A stretch of DNA of 64,000 bases from Candidatus Azobacteroides sp. (GCA_021201815.1 JAJQEC010000080.1:1-64000), one strand, 5' to 3'; positions 1 through 10,036 are shown, numbered from the stretch's first letter. Program-made: numbers and translations. The notes: generated by a model from the sequence alone, not told the origin.

Positions 1-194
1 TTTCATATAAAATGGAATATTCCTTCTTGTTTTCTTTCTATATGAAATTGATTTTTTCAGGTCAGTGTAAAAAATATTCTTACTCTTTTTAACTCTTAGT
101 ATTTAAATTTTAATTTTTCCATCCTTTTTCGGGACTTTGCAACTTATTGATTTTTAAATTATAAGTATTGTTAATAACTCGTTGATAACTTTTT

Positions 195-220
195 GTGGGG
201 AAAAGTGGGGAGAAGTGGAA
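195..220 (+). promoter_or_regulatory. MraZ box upstream of mraZ
   Basis: Three direct repeats lie at an exact 10-base period: GTGGGG at 195-200, GTGGGG at 205-210 and GTGGAA at 215-220. The spacer in each case contains AA before the G. MraZ proteins of other bacteria bind two to four TGGGN-type repeats separated by 5 nucleotides in front of their own operon, and this arrangement matches, with a degenerate third repeat. The box ends 43 bases before the mraZ start. A weak -7-like TAACTTTT at 186-193 sits directly upstream, so MraZ binding would cover the start of transcription. Autoregulation is inferred. Confidence 0.7.
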
Positions 221-263
221 TATCGTTATATCTTTACATCGAAAAAAACTGATTTTCAAAAAA

Positions 264-710
264 ATGATAAGCTTTTTAGGAAATATTGATGCGAAAGTTG
301 ACCATAAAGGAAGAGTAGCCATTCCGGCTCAATTCCGGAAAATCCTGCAAACTGCGGGACATACGGCGCTCGTATTAAGGAAAGATATTTTTCAGCCTTG
401 CTTGTCATTATATACGCAGGAAGTCTGGGAAGAAAACATTGCCCAGTTGCGCTCCCGTCTGAATAAATGGAACGAAAGACATCAGTTACTCTTCCGCCAG
501 TTTGTAATGGATGTGGACCGGGTGGAGATTGATAATTCCGGAAGAATCCTAATTCCGAAAAGATATTTACAGATGGTGGATATTGTCTCTGAAGTACGTT
601 TTCTGGGAGTAGAGAATATCCTGGAAATATGGTCTAAAAGTGCATTGGAACAACCATTGGTTTCTGTTACGGATTTTAGTAATGAAATTCAGGAATTAAT
701 GAATGAATAA
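264..710 (+). CDS. mraZ: Division/cell-wall cluster transcriptional regulator MraZ
   Basis: This 148-residue protein is a member of the MraZ/AbrB-like family, a DNA-binding repressor that forms rings and controls the dcw operon. It carries the two expected half-domains: an N-terminal one beginning ISFLGNIDAKVDHKGRVAIP and a second containing the repeated DxxGRxxIP-type motif (VEIDNSGRILIPKRY) near residue 90. An ATG at 264 was chosen because the family starts at this point; a longer frame reaching back to 195 would run through the MraZ box and is unlikely. It is the first gene of the dcw operon and is followed by rsmH after 54 bases. The presence of GTGGGG repeats upstream supports autoregulation. 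Confidence 0.95.
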   Translation: MISFLGNIDAKVDHKGRVAIPAQFRKILQTAGHTALVLRKDIFQPCLSLYTQEVWEENIAQLRSRLNKWNERHQLLFRQFVMDVDRVEIDNSGRILIPKRYLQMVDIVSEVRFLGVENILEIWSKSALEQPLVSVTDFSNEIQELMNE

Positions 711-713
711 TTT

Positions 714-721
714 TATCTTTG
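714..721 (+). promoter_or_regulatory. Candidate -7 box between mraZ and rsmH
   Basis: TATCTTTG matches the Bacteroidota -7 consensus TAnnTTTG exactly and lies 43 bases before the rsmH start. No TTG is visible at the expected distance upstream, so this is a weak candidate for an internal promoter that would let rsmH and ftsL escape MraZ control. Confidence 0.3.
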
Positions 722-764
722 CATAAATTTTATAAAACATACCAAAAAATCAAAAAATACCTTT

Positions 765-1679
765 ATGACAGATGTTTACCACATACCTGCCCTTTTACAG
801 GAATGCATAACCGGTCTGAATATAAAACCGGACGGTGTATATGTGGATGTTACATTCGGCGGAGGTGGCCATTCACGGGAAATACTGACTCATCTTTCTC
901 CGGAAGGGCATTTGTATGGTTTTGATCAGGATCTGGATGCTGCAACCAATATTCCGGAAGATGAACGGTTCACATTTGTCCATAGTAATTTCCGTTTTTT
1001 ATCCAACTTTATGCGGTATTACGGCGTGGATCAGGTAGATGGTATTTTAGCTGATCTGGGCGTATCCTTTCATCATTTTGATCAGGCGGAACGTGGGTTT
1101 TCCTTCCGGTTTGACGGAGCATTGGATATGCGGATGAACCGGAAAAGTCTGAAAAGTGCTAAAGAAATTCTTAATCATTATAGTAAGGAACAACTGGCTG
1201 ATCTTTTTTATTCTTACGGAGAATTAAAAGCATCCAGACGAATCGCTGATCGTATTATAAATTACCGGCAGAAAAAGGCAATTGTGTCTGTTCCGGAATT
1301 TGTTGAACTGATCCGGCCCTGTTTGTCAAAGAAACAGGAAAAAAAAGAACTGGCACAGGCATTTCAGACATTACGGATGGAAGTAAATCAGGAAATGGAT
1401 GCGCTAAAGGAAATGTTAATGCAGGCAAAAAAGATATTAAAGCCGGGAGGAAGACTGTCCGTAATTTCTTATCATTCCCTGGAAGACCGTCTGGTAAAGA
1501 ATTTTCTCAAAACAGGAAATTTTGAAGGAAAACAAGTAAAAGATTTCTATGGCAATATAGAATCTCCTTTTACACTCATTACCCGGAAACAGATTGTTCC
1601 TACGGAAGAAGAGATTAGCCGTAATCCCCGGTCACGGAGTGCTAAATTGCGTATTGCGGAAAGAAAGCAGGAAGCATGA
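765..1679 (+). CDS. rsmH: 16S rRNA (cytosine(1402)-N(4))-methyltransferase RsmH
   Basis: At 304 residues this is a normal-length RsmH (MraW), the SAM-dependent enzyme that methylates N4 of C1402 in the 16S rRNA P-site. The SAM-binding motif YVDVTFGGGGHS is near residue 26, the family signature GILADLGVSFHHFD lies around 95-108 followed by RGFSF and DMRMN, and the C-terminal PGGRLSVISYHSLEDR motif is near 235. Its stop overlaps the next start by four bases (ATGA), which suggests translational coupling to the ftsL-like gene. Second gene of the dcw operon, as in most bacteria. Confidence 0.96.
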   Translation: MTDVYHIPALLQECITGLNIKPDGVYVDVTFGGGGHSREILTHLSPEGHLYGFDQDLDAATNIPEDERFTFVHSNFRFLSNFMRYYGVDQVDGILADLGVSFHHFDQAERGFSFRFDGALDMRMNRKSLKSAKEILNHYSKEQLADLFYSYGELKASRRIADRIINYRQKKAIVSVPEFVELIRPCLSKKQEKKELAQAFQTLRMEVNQEMDALKEMLMQAKKILKPGGRLSVISYHSLEDRLVKNFLKTGNFEGKQVKDFYGNIESPFTLITRKQIVPTEEEISRNPRSRSAKLRIAERKQEA

Positions 1680-2032
1680 GTAAGAAAAAGAAAAAAAAGA
1701 AGAAACTGACAGCTACATTGGGTGAAATTCTCGGTGGGGATGTGCTGGAGCGTAATTTGTTGTCGAAGCATCTTGCTTTGATTCTCTGGATCGTGTTTCT
1801 TATTTTTGTTTATATGAGTTACGGATACAATGCGTTTTCACAACTGAAAGAAATTGAAACGCTACAGAAAGACCTGATTCGTGTAAAAAACGAGTCGTTG
1901 AATCAATCGGTCGAACTGGTAGAAAAAAGCCGTAGAACAAATATCAATCATTTGATTGATACCCGCAGGCTGGATTTGAAAGAATCCCAGGCTCCTGTGT
2001 ATGTAATAACAGAAGAACCGGAAAAAAAATAG
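1676..2032 (+). CDS. ftsL: FtsL-like septal membrane protein
   Basis: The 118-residue protein has a lysine-rich N-terminus (residues 2-10 are almost all Lys), a single transmembrane helix at about 38-58, and a periplasmic segment with heptad-like leucine/isoleucine spacing at 60-95. This is the bitopic, short-tail, coiled-coil plan of FtsL, which bridges FtsQ/FtsB and the FtsW-FtsI synthase. Sequence identity is too low for motif recognition, so the name rests on architecture and on its fixed place between rsmH and ftsI. The N-terminal poly-lysine codons form an A-rich tract at 1683-1702 that could be prone to slippage. Overlaps rsmH by 4 bases. Confidence 0.82.
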   Translation: MSKKKKKKKKLTATLGEILGGDVLERNLLSKHLALILWIVFLIFVYMSYGYNAFSQLKEIETLQKDLIRVKNESLNQSVELVEKSRRTNINHLIDTRRLDLKESQAPVYVITEEPEKK

Positions 2033-2044
2033 GATAAGTAATAC

Positions 2045-4291
2045 ATGGAGAAAAAAAGGATTATTATCGTATTCGGAATTTTCGTGATCTTACTTTGTAC
2101 GATCATGGGATTTGTCGTATACCGGGTATCCTATTTTTCTGTAGATAAGGGAAAATGGGCGGAATACGGGGAAAAACGGTTGCATGTAGTAGATACCATT
2201 CCCGCAGAACGGGGAAATATTTATGATTGTACGGGACACCTGCTTTCCAGTACATTACCACAATATACTTTTTACCTGGATTTCTCCAACCTGGCCTCTG
2301 TACGTTGGAGAGGGGCTTCCGAAGTACTGGAAAATAAAGATGCTGCTAAAAAGGCAACGATGCTGGATGCTTATCATTTTTACCTGGATTCGTTGGCTTA
2401 TTACTTATCAAAGGAATTTAAAGATAAAACTCCTAATCAATATAAGAAACATCTGAATGAAGGACTGAAAAAGAAAAGCGGTTATTACCGGATCACCACC
2501 CAACGGGCTTCTTATCAGCAGATGATGCGTATAAAAGATTTTCCTTTCCTCAGAATCGGTATCCGGGAACAGAACATTGACGGCTATACCGCTTATAAAT
2601 CCAATCATAGCGGATTGATATCGGTTGTGGAAGTAAAAAGAAAGAAACCGTATGGTTCCCTGGCTTTCCGCACAATCGGCGAAATCCATCTTGACCGCAG
2701 GATGGGTGGAAAAAACGGACTGGAATATGCGTATGATTCTTTGCTGAAAGGAGAACCCGGACTCGGAAGGTATGTATATGCCACCATGAACGTGCCGGTC
2801 GGCAACCGGGAAGTAAATCGCTTAAAATCTTTAAAAGTAACCATTAAAGAGCCGGAAGCCGGAAAAGATATTATATCCACGATTGACATTAACATGCAGG
2901 AAATAGCAGAAAAGGCATTGCGGAAGAAGCTTATGGAGCATAATGCCAAAAACGGAATGGCTGCTATTATGGATGTGAAAACAGGGGAAATCAGGGCTGT
3001 TTCCAATTTGATGAAAACCCGCAGTGGCATGTATGAAGAAGGACGGAATGAAATGCTGGTCGGACTGTATGAACCGGGATCTACCTTTAAAACTGCAGCT
3101 ATGATGGCAGCATTGGAAGACGGAGTCGTTCATGTAAATGATCCGGCTCTGGACGGAGAAGGTGGGGTCTGGAATTTTCAGAAAGGAATAAAGCCTATCC
3201 GGGAACATAACTGGAGGCGGGGTGGATATCAAAGCCTTACCGTTCCTCAGGTTTTATATAATTCTTCAAACATCGGTATTTCAAAGATTATCCTGAAAGG
3301 ATATCGATCCGACCCGGAGCGGTTTCTGAACAGGCTGGATGAGATGGGGATTACTCGTCCGATGGAGCTGGAAATACCGGGAAGCCATATTCCACAGGTA
3401 AACCATCCGGGTACAAGGCATAAAAGGGATGAGAATTCCATGCTGGGAGCCTGGTCTGCCACTACGTTACCCTGGATGTCCTTTGGGTATGAGTTGCTAC
3501 TCCCTCCTATTTACACCTTGTCTTATTATAATGCAATTGCTAATAACGGAAGTTTTCTGAAACCGGTTTTTGCACAGGCAGTAAGTAAGAACGGAAAAAT
3601 TTTAGAGACTTTCGAACCGGAAGAACTGATCTCTTCTATTTGTTCACCCGGTACACTTTCTGCTATTCAGGAGATGCTGCTGGGTGTGGTCGAAGAAGGC
3701 ACCGGAAGACCAGTGAAATCGGATTATATGCTTATTGCCGGGAAGACCGGTACTACACAGATTCCCAATACCGGACAGGTAAATACATCTTTCTGCGGAT
3801 ATTTCCCGGCGGATAATCCCCGGTATAGTTGTTTTGTCATGGTGTGCGGAATCGATAGCTATCTTTCTGCAGGAAAAACAGCAGGAGAAGTTTTTAAGAA
3901 TATCGCGGAACAGGTATATGTCGCAAATATGAAAGTGCCTGTAAAAGAAGCAAAAGATACCCTGAATCCCTTAATTCCTTATATAAAATACGGAAATACA
4001 AAAGAAACAGAAATGGTCTTGAAAAGGCTGGACCTTATGTATACGAATGCAGCCAATACGGATTGGTTGAAACAGGTTTCGTCGGAGAACAGCATTCAAC
4101 TGGATGGTATCAGATTCTCGCAGGATGTAGTGCCGGATGTGTTCGGAATGGGAGCAAAAGATGCGGTGTATTTACTTGAGTCGTATGGTCTGAAAGTGAA
4201 ACTCAATGGCAGAGGAAAAGTCTCGGCACAGAGTATCAAAGCAGGAACGGCAGTCCGGAAAGGGGAAACAATCACTATAAATCTTATGTAA
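2045..4291 (+). CDS. ftsI: Penicillin-binding protein / septal transpeptidase FtsI (PBP3 class) with PASTA domain
   Basis: This 748-residue class B PBP cross-links septal peptidoglycan. An N-terminal membrane anchor spans about 5-27. The dimerisation (pedestal) domain starts at the conserved ERGNIYD near 55-61. The transpeptidase motifs are S346-T-F-K349 (catalytic serine), S407-S-N409 and K567-T-G569. A PASTA domain at about 693-748 (DVFGMGAKDAVYLLESYGLK and the VRKGETITINL end) is usual for Bacteroidota FtsI. It sits 12 bases after ftsL and 27 before murE, in the operon. It functions with FtsW, encoded at 8.6-10 kb. Confidence 0.95.
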   Translation: MEKKRIIIVFGIFVILLCTIMGFVVYRVSYFSVDKGKWAEYGEKRLHVVDTIPAERGNIYDCTGHLLSSTLPQYTFYLDFSNLASVRWRGASEVLENKDAAKKATMLDAYHFYLDSLAYYLSKEFKDKTPNQYKKHLNEGLKKKSGYYRITTQRASYQQMMRIKDFPFLRIGIREQNIDGYTAYKSNHSGLISVVEVKRKKPYGSLAFRTIGEIHLDRRMGGKNGLEYAYDSLLKGEPGLGRYVYATMNVPVGNREVNRLKSLKVTIKEPEAGKDIISTIDINMQEIAEKALRKKLMEHNAKNGMAAIMDVKTGEIRAVSNLMKTRSGMYEEGRNEMLVGLYEPGSTFKTAAMMAALEDGVVHVNDPALDGEGGVWNFQKGIKPIREHNWRRGGYQSLTVPQVLYNSSNIGISKIILKGYRSDPERFLNRLDEMGITRPMELEIPGSHIPQVNHPGTRHKRDENSMLGAWSATTLPWMSFGYELLLPPIYTLSYYNAIANNGSFLKPVFAQAVSKNGKILETFEPEELISSICSPGTLSAIQEMLLGVVEEGTGRPVKSDYMLIAGKTGTTQIPNTGQVNTSFCGYFPADNPRYSCFVMVCGIDSYLSAGKTAGEVFKNIAEQVYVANMKVPVKEAKDTLNPLIPYIKYGNTKETEMVLKRLDLMYTNAANTDWLKQVSSENSIQLDGIRFSQDVVPDVFGMGAKDAVYLLESYGLKVKLNGRGKVSAQSIKAGTAVRKGETITINLM

Positions 4292-4318
4292 TAACAGCTT
4301 AGCAATAAGAATCTTATT

Positions 4319-5770
4319 ATGAATATACAACGACTTATCAAGCCTCTTAAGATCATATATAAACAAGGAGAAAATTCTTGTGAAATCATAGGATTACATT
4401 CCGATTCAAGGAAAATACAAGAAGGATTTTTATTTATAGCCGTAAAAGGGACACAGTCCGACGGGCATGATTATATTGAAAAAGCAATTTCACAAGGAGC
4501 CATTGCGATTGTTTGTGAACAGCTTCCGGAAAGTATTTCTCCTGAGATATATTATATTCAGGTAGAAGATACCGCGGAAGCATTAGGCATACTGGCTTCC
4601 CAATGGTTCGATAATCCTTCGGAAAAGTTTAAATTGGTAGGAATAACCGGTACAAACGGAAAGACGACAGTAGCTACGTTATTATACCAGATGTTCCGGA
4701 ATTTCGGGCATAAAGCCGGACTTTTGTCTACCGTACGGAATTATGTGAATGAGGAGATCTTTGAAACTACTCATACTACTCCTGATCCTATTACCATGAA
4801 TGAATTGATGGCAAAGATGGTACAGGCAGGATGTGAGTATGTTTTTATGGAAGTAAGTTCTCATGCGGTTGAACAGAAGCGAATTGCGGGTCTGGTATTT
4901 TCGGGAGGTATTTTTACCAACCTGACCCGTGATCATCTGGATTATCATAAAACATTTGATGCTTACCTGAAAGCGAAGAAAACCTTTTTTGACCAACTTC
5001 CTTCATGTGCTTTTGCATTGACAAATTTCGATGATAAGAACGGAATGGTGATGCTGCAGAATACAAAAGCTGAAAAACACCTTTATTCTTTACGTTCTCT
5101 TGCCGATTATAAAGGCCGCATCCTGGAAAACCATTTTGAAGGAATGCTGATGGAAATAAATAAACATGAAATTTCCGTTCATTTTATCGGGAAGTTCAAT
5201 GCGTATAATCTCCTGGCGGTATTCGGAGCTGCTTGTTTATTAGGAAAGGATGAAGAAGAAGTATTGGTGCAGTTAAGTGTCCTGACACCGGTAGATGGCC
5301 GCTTTGAACCCATTCGTTCTCCACAGGGAATTACGGCGATTGTTGATTATGCTCATACGCCTGATGCATTGACAAATGTATTGGTGAGCATAAAAGAAAT
5401 TATTGAAAATCAGGGAAGTCTTATCACAGTGGTTGGTGCCGGAGGCAACCGGGATACAGGGAAACGTCCTTTAATGGCAAAAGAAGCTGTGAAATATAGC
5501 GACCGGCTTATTTTGACATCCGATAATCCCCGGTTTGAAGATCCGGAAACAATTATTCAGGATATGTATGCCGGCCTGGATAATGAGGAAAAAAGGAAAA
5601 CCCTTTGTATCACTGATCGGAAAGAGGCCATAAAGACAGCGATTATGCTAGCTAAGCCAAAAGATATTATTCTCATTGCGGGTAAAGGACATGAGAATTA
5701 TCAGGAGATAAAAGGGGTCAAACATCATTTTGACGACAAGGAAGTCGTACGGGAGTTTTTTACTTTTTAG
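4319..5770 (+). CDS. murE: UDP-N-acetylmuramoyl-L-alanyl-D-glutamate--2,6-diaminopimelate ligase MurE
   Basis: A 483-residue Mur ligase that adds the third stem residue to UDP-MurNAc-dipeptide in the cytoplasm. The ATP-binding motif [10 protein letters not shown] is at 108-117, and the central domain includes TTPDP and the [10 protein letters not shown] motif. The amino-acid specificity loop reads D402-N-P-R405; in characterised MurE enzymes DNPR marks meso-diaminopimelate rather than lysine, so the peptidoglycan is predicted to be DAP type. Start codon ATG at 4319, 27 bases after ftsI. A 195-base gap, unusual within this operon, separates it from mraY. Confidence 0.96.
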   Translation: MNIQRLIKPLKIIYKQGENSCEIIGLHSDSRKIQEGFLFIAVKGTQSDGHDYIEKAISQGAIAIVCEQLPESISPEIYYIQVEDTAEALGILASQWFDNPSEKFKLVGITGTNGKTTVATLLYQMFRNFGHKAGLLSTVRNYVNEEIFETTHTTPDPITMNELMAKMVQAGCEYVFMEVSSHAVEQKRIAGLVFSGGIFTNLTRDHLDYHKTFDAYLKAKKTFFDQLPSCAFALTNFDDKNGMVMLQNTKAEKHLYSLRSLADYKGRILENHFEGMLMEINKHEISVHFIGKFNAYNLLAVFGAACLLGKDEEEVLVQLSVLTPVDGRFEPIRSPQGITAIVDYAHTPDALTNVLVSIKEIIENQGSLITVVGAGGNRDTGKRPLMAKEAVKYSDRLILTSDNPRFEDPETIIQDMYAGLDNEEKRKTLCITDRKEAIKTAIMLAKPKDIILIAGKGHENYQEIKGVKHHFDDKEVVREFFTF

Positions 5771-5909
5771 GTTTCTTTATTTAAACCGGCTATTGATCTT
5801 AAATTATTATTTTTATTGAAGTTGAGTGTTTATTATTGATAGAATTGTTCTGAGTTTAATAAATTATAATAAAGAGGATGCTGGTAAATAATAACGTGTT
5901 TAATAGATT

Positions 5910-5917
5910 TATATTTA
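5910..5917 (+). promoter_or_regulatory. Possible internal promoter before mraY
   Basis: The 195-base murE-mraY gap is AT-rich and holds TATATTTA at 5910-5917, seven of eight matches to the TAnnTTTG -7 box, and a run of TTAACTTTTAACTTT-like direct repeats just before the mraY ATG. No convincing -33 TTG is seen. It is noted because the gap is the largest break in the operon. Confidence 0.22.
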
Positions 5918-5965
5918 CATAATTGCAAAGATTTTTAGTTTTAACTTTTAACTTTCAACTTTAAA

Positions 5966-7228
5966 ATGTTTTATTACCTTTTTGATTATCTGCATGCTAA
6001 TTTTGATATTCCCGGCTCGGGGGTCGTAAAGTATGTTTCTTTCCGGGCAATAGCGGCATTGATATTGTCATTATCTATTTCCACTATTTTCGGACGGAAG
6101 ATTATTAACCGGTTACAGCGGATGCAAATTGGGGAAACAGTGCGGAACCTGGGGTTAGAAGGACAAATGCAGAAAAAAGGAACTCCTACGATGGGAGGAG
6201 TAATTATTATACTGGCTATTCTTATTCCCTGCCTTTTATTAGGACGCCTGGAAAATATCTATATGATTATGATGCTTATTACCACTGTCTGGTTAGGATG
6301 TATCGGCTTTCTGGATGATTATATAAAGGTAATTAAAAAGGATAAAGAAGGGTTGCATGGTCGTTTTAAGGTCTTCGGACAGGTTGGGCTTGGTATTATT
6401 GTGGCAGCCATTATGTTTTTTAGTCCTAACGTTGTAATTCGGGAAAATGCGGAAGTAATGCATGATGGAAACATTGAAAAGGTGGTTTATTCCCAGGAAA
6501 ATGTGAAATCAACCAAAACAACCATTCCTTTTATGAAGAACAATAACCTGGATTATGCGGACCTGATTCCTTTTCTGAAAGATTCGGCCAAACAGAATGT
6601 CGGTTGGATCGTATTTGTATTACTAACTATCTTTATCGTAATTGCAGTTTCAAATGGAGCCAATCTGACAGACGGACTGGATGGGCTGGCTGCCGGAAGT
6701 TCAGCGATTATCGGGATTATTCTGGGAATATTGGCGTATGTATCCAGTCACGTGGAATTTGCTTCCTACCTGAGTATCATGTTTATACCCGAAAGCGAGG
6801 AGTTGGTAGTATTTATCAGTGCTTTCATCGGTGCTACCATCGGTTTTTTGTGGTACAATGCTTATCCGGCACAGGTATTTATGGGTGATACGGGAAGCCT
6901 GACAATCGGTGGTATTATTGCTGTTTTTGCCATCGCTATTCATAAAGAGCTTCTCATTCCTATTCTTTGTGGAATATTTCTGGTGGAAAGCCTTTCTGTG
7001 ATTATGCAGGTAGCTTATTTTAAAGTAACAAAAAAACGGTGTGGCGAAGGAATGCGGATATTTAAAATGACCCCTTTACATCATCATTTCCAGAAACAGG
7101 GAAGCATGCTGAATACAATGATTCAACGTCCGTTCAATGCGGTGCCGGAATCTAAAATCGTAGTTCGTTTCTGGTTGATTGGTATTGTTCTGGGAGCTAT
7201 TACCCTTGTAACATTGAAATTAAGATAA
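5966..7228 (+). CDS. mraY: Phospho-N-acetylmuramoyl-pentapeptide-transferase MraY
   Basis: The 420-residue integral membrane enzyme transfers phospho-MurNAc-pentapeptide to undecaprenyl phosphate, making lipid I. It is longer than the ~360-residue E. coli enzyme, as is usual in Bacteroidota, owing to an extra loop at about 150-210. Motifs seen are [10 protein letters not shown] near 70, the DDYIKV catalytic aspartate pair near 117, [12 protein letters not shown] near 233, GDTGSL near 310 and MTPLHHHF near 370. About ten membrane spans are evident. Its stop lies three bases before the GTG start of murD. Confidence 0.96.
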   Translation: MFYYLFDYLHANFDIPGSGVVKYVSFRAIAALILSLSISTIFGRKIINRLQRMQIGETVRNLGLEGQMQKKGTPTMGGVIIILAILIPCLLLGRLENIYMIMMLITTVWLGCIGFLDDYIKVIKKDKEGLHGRFKVFGQVGLGIIVAAIMFFSPNVVIRENAEVMHDGNIEKVVYSQENVKSTKTTIPFMKNNNLDYADLIPFLKDSAKQNVGWIVFVLLTIFIVIAVSNGANLTDGLDGLAAGSSAIIGIILGILAYVSSHVEFASYLSIMFIPESEELVVFISAFIGATIGFLWYNAYPAQVFMGDTGSLTIGGIIAVFAIAIHKELLIPILCGIFLVESLSVIMQVAYFKVTKKRCGEGMRIFKMTPLHHHFQKQGSMLNTMIQRPFNAVPESKIVVRFWLIGIVLGAITLVTLKLR

Positions 7229-7231
7229 ATA

Positions 7232-8569
7232 GTGAAAGAAAAGATTGTTATACTGGGAGCCGGGGAAAGTGGTGTGGGCGCCGCTATTCTTGCACAGAAG
7301 AAAGGTTTTGAAGTTTTCGTATCCGATTTGTCCTCTATTCAGGATAAATATAAGAGGGTATTGAATGAATATGGCATCCCATGGGAAGAGAAACAACATA
7401 CGGAGGAAAAAATACTGGAAGCCCGGGAAGTAATCAAAAGTCCGGGTATTCCTGATAAAGCTCCTTTGATACGGAAGATAAAAGATGCTTCCATTCCTGT
7501 GATTTCAGAAATTGAATTTGCCGGACGTTATACGGATGCAAAGATGATTTGTATTACGGGCAGTAATGGGAAAACCACGACTACGATGCTTACTTATCAT
7601 TTGCTTAAAAATGCCGGACTGAATGTCGGACTGGCGGGAAATGTGGGGAATAGCCTTGCTTTACAGGTAGCGAACGAATCGTACGATTATTATGTGGTGG
7701 AATTAAGCAGTTTCCAGTTGGATGGCATGTATGATTTTAAAGCGGATATTGCGGTTCTGTTGAATATTACTCCTGACCATATGGACCGGTATGATTATAC
7801 CATGCAGAATTATGTGGATTCCAAATTCCGTATTACCCGGAATCAGACACAGGAAGATGTTTTTATCTTCTGGAACGATGATCCGTTAATTAAGGCAGAA
7901 TTGAAAAAAAGAACATTCAGCGCTCAATTATATCCGTTTTCCGAAAAAAAACAGGAGGGTGTGAAAGCCTGGACTGGAAACGGACAAATTATAATACAAA
8001 CAATTAAACATACTTTTACGATGGAACAGGACTTATTGGCACTAACAGGGAAACACAACCTGTACAATTCACTGGCATCGGCTATTACAGGAAATGTAGT
8101 TGGAATTAAAGATGAAAATATCCGTGAATCATTAAGTGATTTTAAAGGAGTACCTCATCGGTTGGAGTATGTGGCTACCGTAAGAGGAGTCCGGTTTATC
8201 AACGATTCGAAAGCAACGAATGTCAATTCCTGCTGGTATGCCCTGCAAAGCATGATTAATCCGGTTATCCTGATTCTGGGGGGGACGGATAAAGGAAATG
8301 ATTATACGGAAATAGAAGCCCTGGTAAAAGAAAAAGTACGTGCCATGATTTACTTAGGAGCAGACAATAGTAAACTGCACGCTTTTTTTGATGATAAAGT
8401 ACCTCTGCATGCGGATGCCGGTTCTATGGAAGAAGCGGTAAAGAAAGCCTATGAATTTGCAGAGAAAGAAAATACGGTTTTATTATCTCCCTGTTGTGCA
8501 AGTTTTGATTTGTTTAAAAATTATGAAGACCGGGGAGATCAGTTCAGAGAATATGTAAAAAAGTTATAA
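7232..8569 (+). CDS. murD: UDP-N-acetylmuramoyl-L-alanine--D-glutamate ligase MurD
   Basis: A 445-residue Mur ligase adding D-glutamate to UDP-MurNAc-L-Ala. The N-terminal Rossmann-like motif VILGAGESGVG is at 6-16, the ATP-binding ITGSNGKTTT at 108-117, and the acceptor-binding YYVVELSSFQLD near 155. The C-terminal domain contains SPCCASFDLFKNYEDRG near 420, typical of MurD. The start is GTG at 7232, only three bases beyond the mraY stop, with no in-frame ATG nearby; this points to translational coupling. Confidence 0.96.
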   Translation: MKEKIVILGAGESGVGAAILAQKKGFEVFVSDLSSIQDKYKRVLNEYGIPWEEKQHTEEKILEAREVIKSPGIPDKAPLIRKIKDASIPVISEIEFAGRYTDAKMICITGSNGKTTTTMLTYHLLKNAGLNVGLAGNVGNSLALQVANESYDYYVVELSSFQLDGMYDFKADIAVLLNITPDHMDRYDYTMQNYVDSKFRITRNQTQEDVFIFWNDDPLIKAELKKRTFSAQLYPFSEKKQEGVKAWTGNGQIIIQTIKHTFTMEQDLLALTGKHNLYNSLASAITGNVVGIKDENIRESLSDFKGVPHRLEYVATVRGVRFINDSKATNVNSCWYALQSMINPVILILGGTDKGNDYTEIEALVKEKVRAMIYLGADNSKLHAFFDDKVPLHADAGSMEEAVKKAYEFAEKENTVLLSPCCASFDLFKNYEDRGDQFREYVKKL

Positions 8570-8577
8570 GTAAAAGC

Positions 8578-8610
8578 TAAAAGGTAAAAAGATGAATTTC
8601 TTACCTTTTA
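8578..8610. repeat. AAAGGTAA/TTACCTTT intergenic hairpin (copy 1)
   Basis: TAAAAGGTAA (8578-8587) pairs perfectly with TTACCTTTTA (8601-8610) across a 13-base loop in the 66-base murD-ftsW gap. The same arms recur at 59909-59984, so it is probably a small dispersed hairpin rather than an operon terminator; there is no clean T run after it. Confidence 0.5.
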
Positions 8611-8635
8611 TCTTATACCTTATTAATTTATTAGT

Positions 8636-9994
8636 ATGGATTTGGCCAAGAGTTTATTCCGTGGAGATAAAGGAATCTGGACTATTTTCTTTTTCCTTTG
8701 TGTCATTTCACTGGTAGAAGTATTCAGTTCTTCCATTGCTTTATCAAGCACACAGGGGGGAATACACTGGACTCCGATTATGAAGCATTTTGTTTTGCTT
8801 GTATTCGGAATGTTCATTGTGTTGATTGTGCATAATATTCCCTATAAGTGGTTTAACCTGTTGGTATTAATGGTTCCGGTGGCTTTTGTTCTCCTTATAT
8901 TTGCCATGATATGGGGGGTGGAGAAAGGAGGAGCCAGTCGATGGATTTTTGGTTTCCAGCCTTCGGAACTCGCTAAAATATCTGTTATCGTCTCCGTGGC
9001 TTTTTTACTGGGTCGTATGAAAGATACGCCTGCTTCCAAACAAATGACGTTTAATGCGCTGATATGGGGTGTAGGAGTAATCTGTTTCTTTATTATGCTC
9101 GATAATCTTTCTACCGCATTGCTATTGTTAACCGTATGCCTTATTATGATGATTATAGGGAATATTCCCATTATGAAGCTGGTTAAGATTATTGTTCCGG
9201 TCATCGCGTTTGCTTTATTAATGTATATGGTTGCTCCGGTATTTGATAAGTTTGGAGATGAAGAGATCGCAGAAACGGAACATGTACAGGAGAAATCCGG
9301 TATCGTAAGTGCATTCAGCCGTATTCCTACCTGGCGGAACCGGGTTGACCGTTTTATTGATGATATTCTCCATGATAAATCTCCTCAGGTATATATGGAA
9401 GAGGATAAAAATTATCAGCCGGGTTATGCGCGTATTGCCATTGCCCGTGGCGGCTTTTCTCCGAAACTTCCGGGAAACAGTTATGCCAGGAATTTCCTTC
9501 CGGAAGCTAACTCGGATTTTATATATGCTATTATTATTGAAGAACTTGGAATTATAGGTGGAATTTTTGTCATTATTTTATATGTCGCCTTGCTTATCCG
9601 ATGTGGCAGACTGGTGCAGAAATGTAAAAAGAAATTTCCTGCTTTTTTATTAATCGGATGTTCCCTTATCATATTTTGCCAGGCAATGATCCACATGCTG
9701 GTTTGTGCTCAGTTAATGCCTGTTACAGGACAGCCTTTGCCACTGATAAGTAAGGGAGGAACTTCCATCTGGATCACATGTATGTATTTTGGAATTATAT
9801 TGAGTATCAGTCGTACGATCATTCCATCAGAAATAGAAAGAAACAGTACATTTGCCGAAATGTCGGATGATGGTTCGGAACCAGGAGACGATATTATGGC
9901 AAATGAAGAAGAAATACCGGCTCCGCCGGTTCTTTCTGCTGATAAGCAAAAGCAACCTTCCCGGAAAAGGCAGCGTGAATATTTCGATGATTAG
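8636..9994 (+). CDS. ftsW: SEDS peptidoglycan glycosyltransferase FtsW
   Basis: The 452-residue SEDS-family protein polymerises lipid II at the septum together with FtsI. Hydrophobic segments fit about ten membrane helices between residues 15 and 400. The family motifs QPSELAKIS (about 107), the large extracytoplasmic loop at 190-290 with NSDFIYAIIIEELG (about 290-303) and LPLISKGGTS (about 368) are present. Residues 405-452 form an acidic then basic cytoplasmic tail, absent from shorter RodA proteins. It is the last gene of the operon here; a strong terminator begins 20 bases after its stop. Confidence 0.95.
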   Translation: MDLAKSLFRGDKGIWTIFFFLCVISLVEVFSSSIALSSTQGGIHWTPIMKHFVLLVFGMFIVLIVHNIPYKWFNLLVLMVPVAFVLLIFAMIWGVEKGGASRWIFGFQPSELAKISVIVSVAFLLGRMKDTPASKQMTFNALIWGVGVICFFIMLDNLSTALLLLTVCLIMMIIGNIPIMKLVKIIVPVIAFALLMYMVAPVFDKFGDEEIAETEHVQEKSGIVSAFSRIPTWRNRVDRFIDDILHDKSPQVYMEEDKNYQPGYARIAIARGGFSPKLPGNSYARNFLPEANSDFIYAIIIEELGIIGGIFVIILYVALLIRCGRLVQKCKKKFPAFLLIGCSLIIFCQAMIHMLVCAQLMPVTGQPLPLISKGGTSIWITCMYFGIILSISRTIIPSEIERNSTFAEMSDDGSEPGDDIMANEEEIPAPPVLSADKQKQPSRKRQREYFDD

Positions 9995-10013
9995 TTTTTA
10001 TATTCTTTTACGG

Positions 10014-10036
10014 AGACGCAGCAATGCGTCTTTTTT
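10014..10036 (+). terminator. Rho-independent terminator after ftsW
   Basis: AGACGCA (10014-10020), loop GCAA, TGCGTCT (10025-10031) and a following T run form a classic intrinsic terminator. It ends the dcw operon after ftsW and also shows that an ATG at 10024, which lies in its loop, is not the start of the AraC-type gene. Confidence 0.85.

Noticed and set aside
195-263. Upstream extension of mraZ to 195
   Set aside because: It would translate through the GTGGGG repeat operator and add 23 residues absent from the family; ATG at 264 gives the normal N-terminus.
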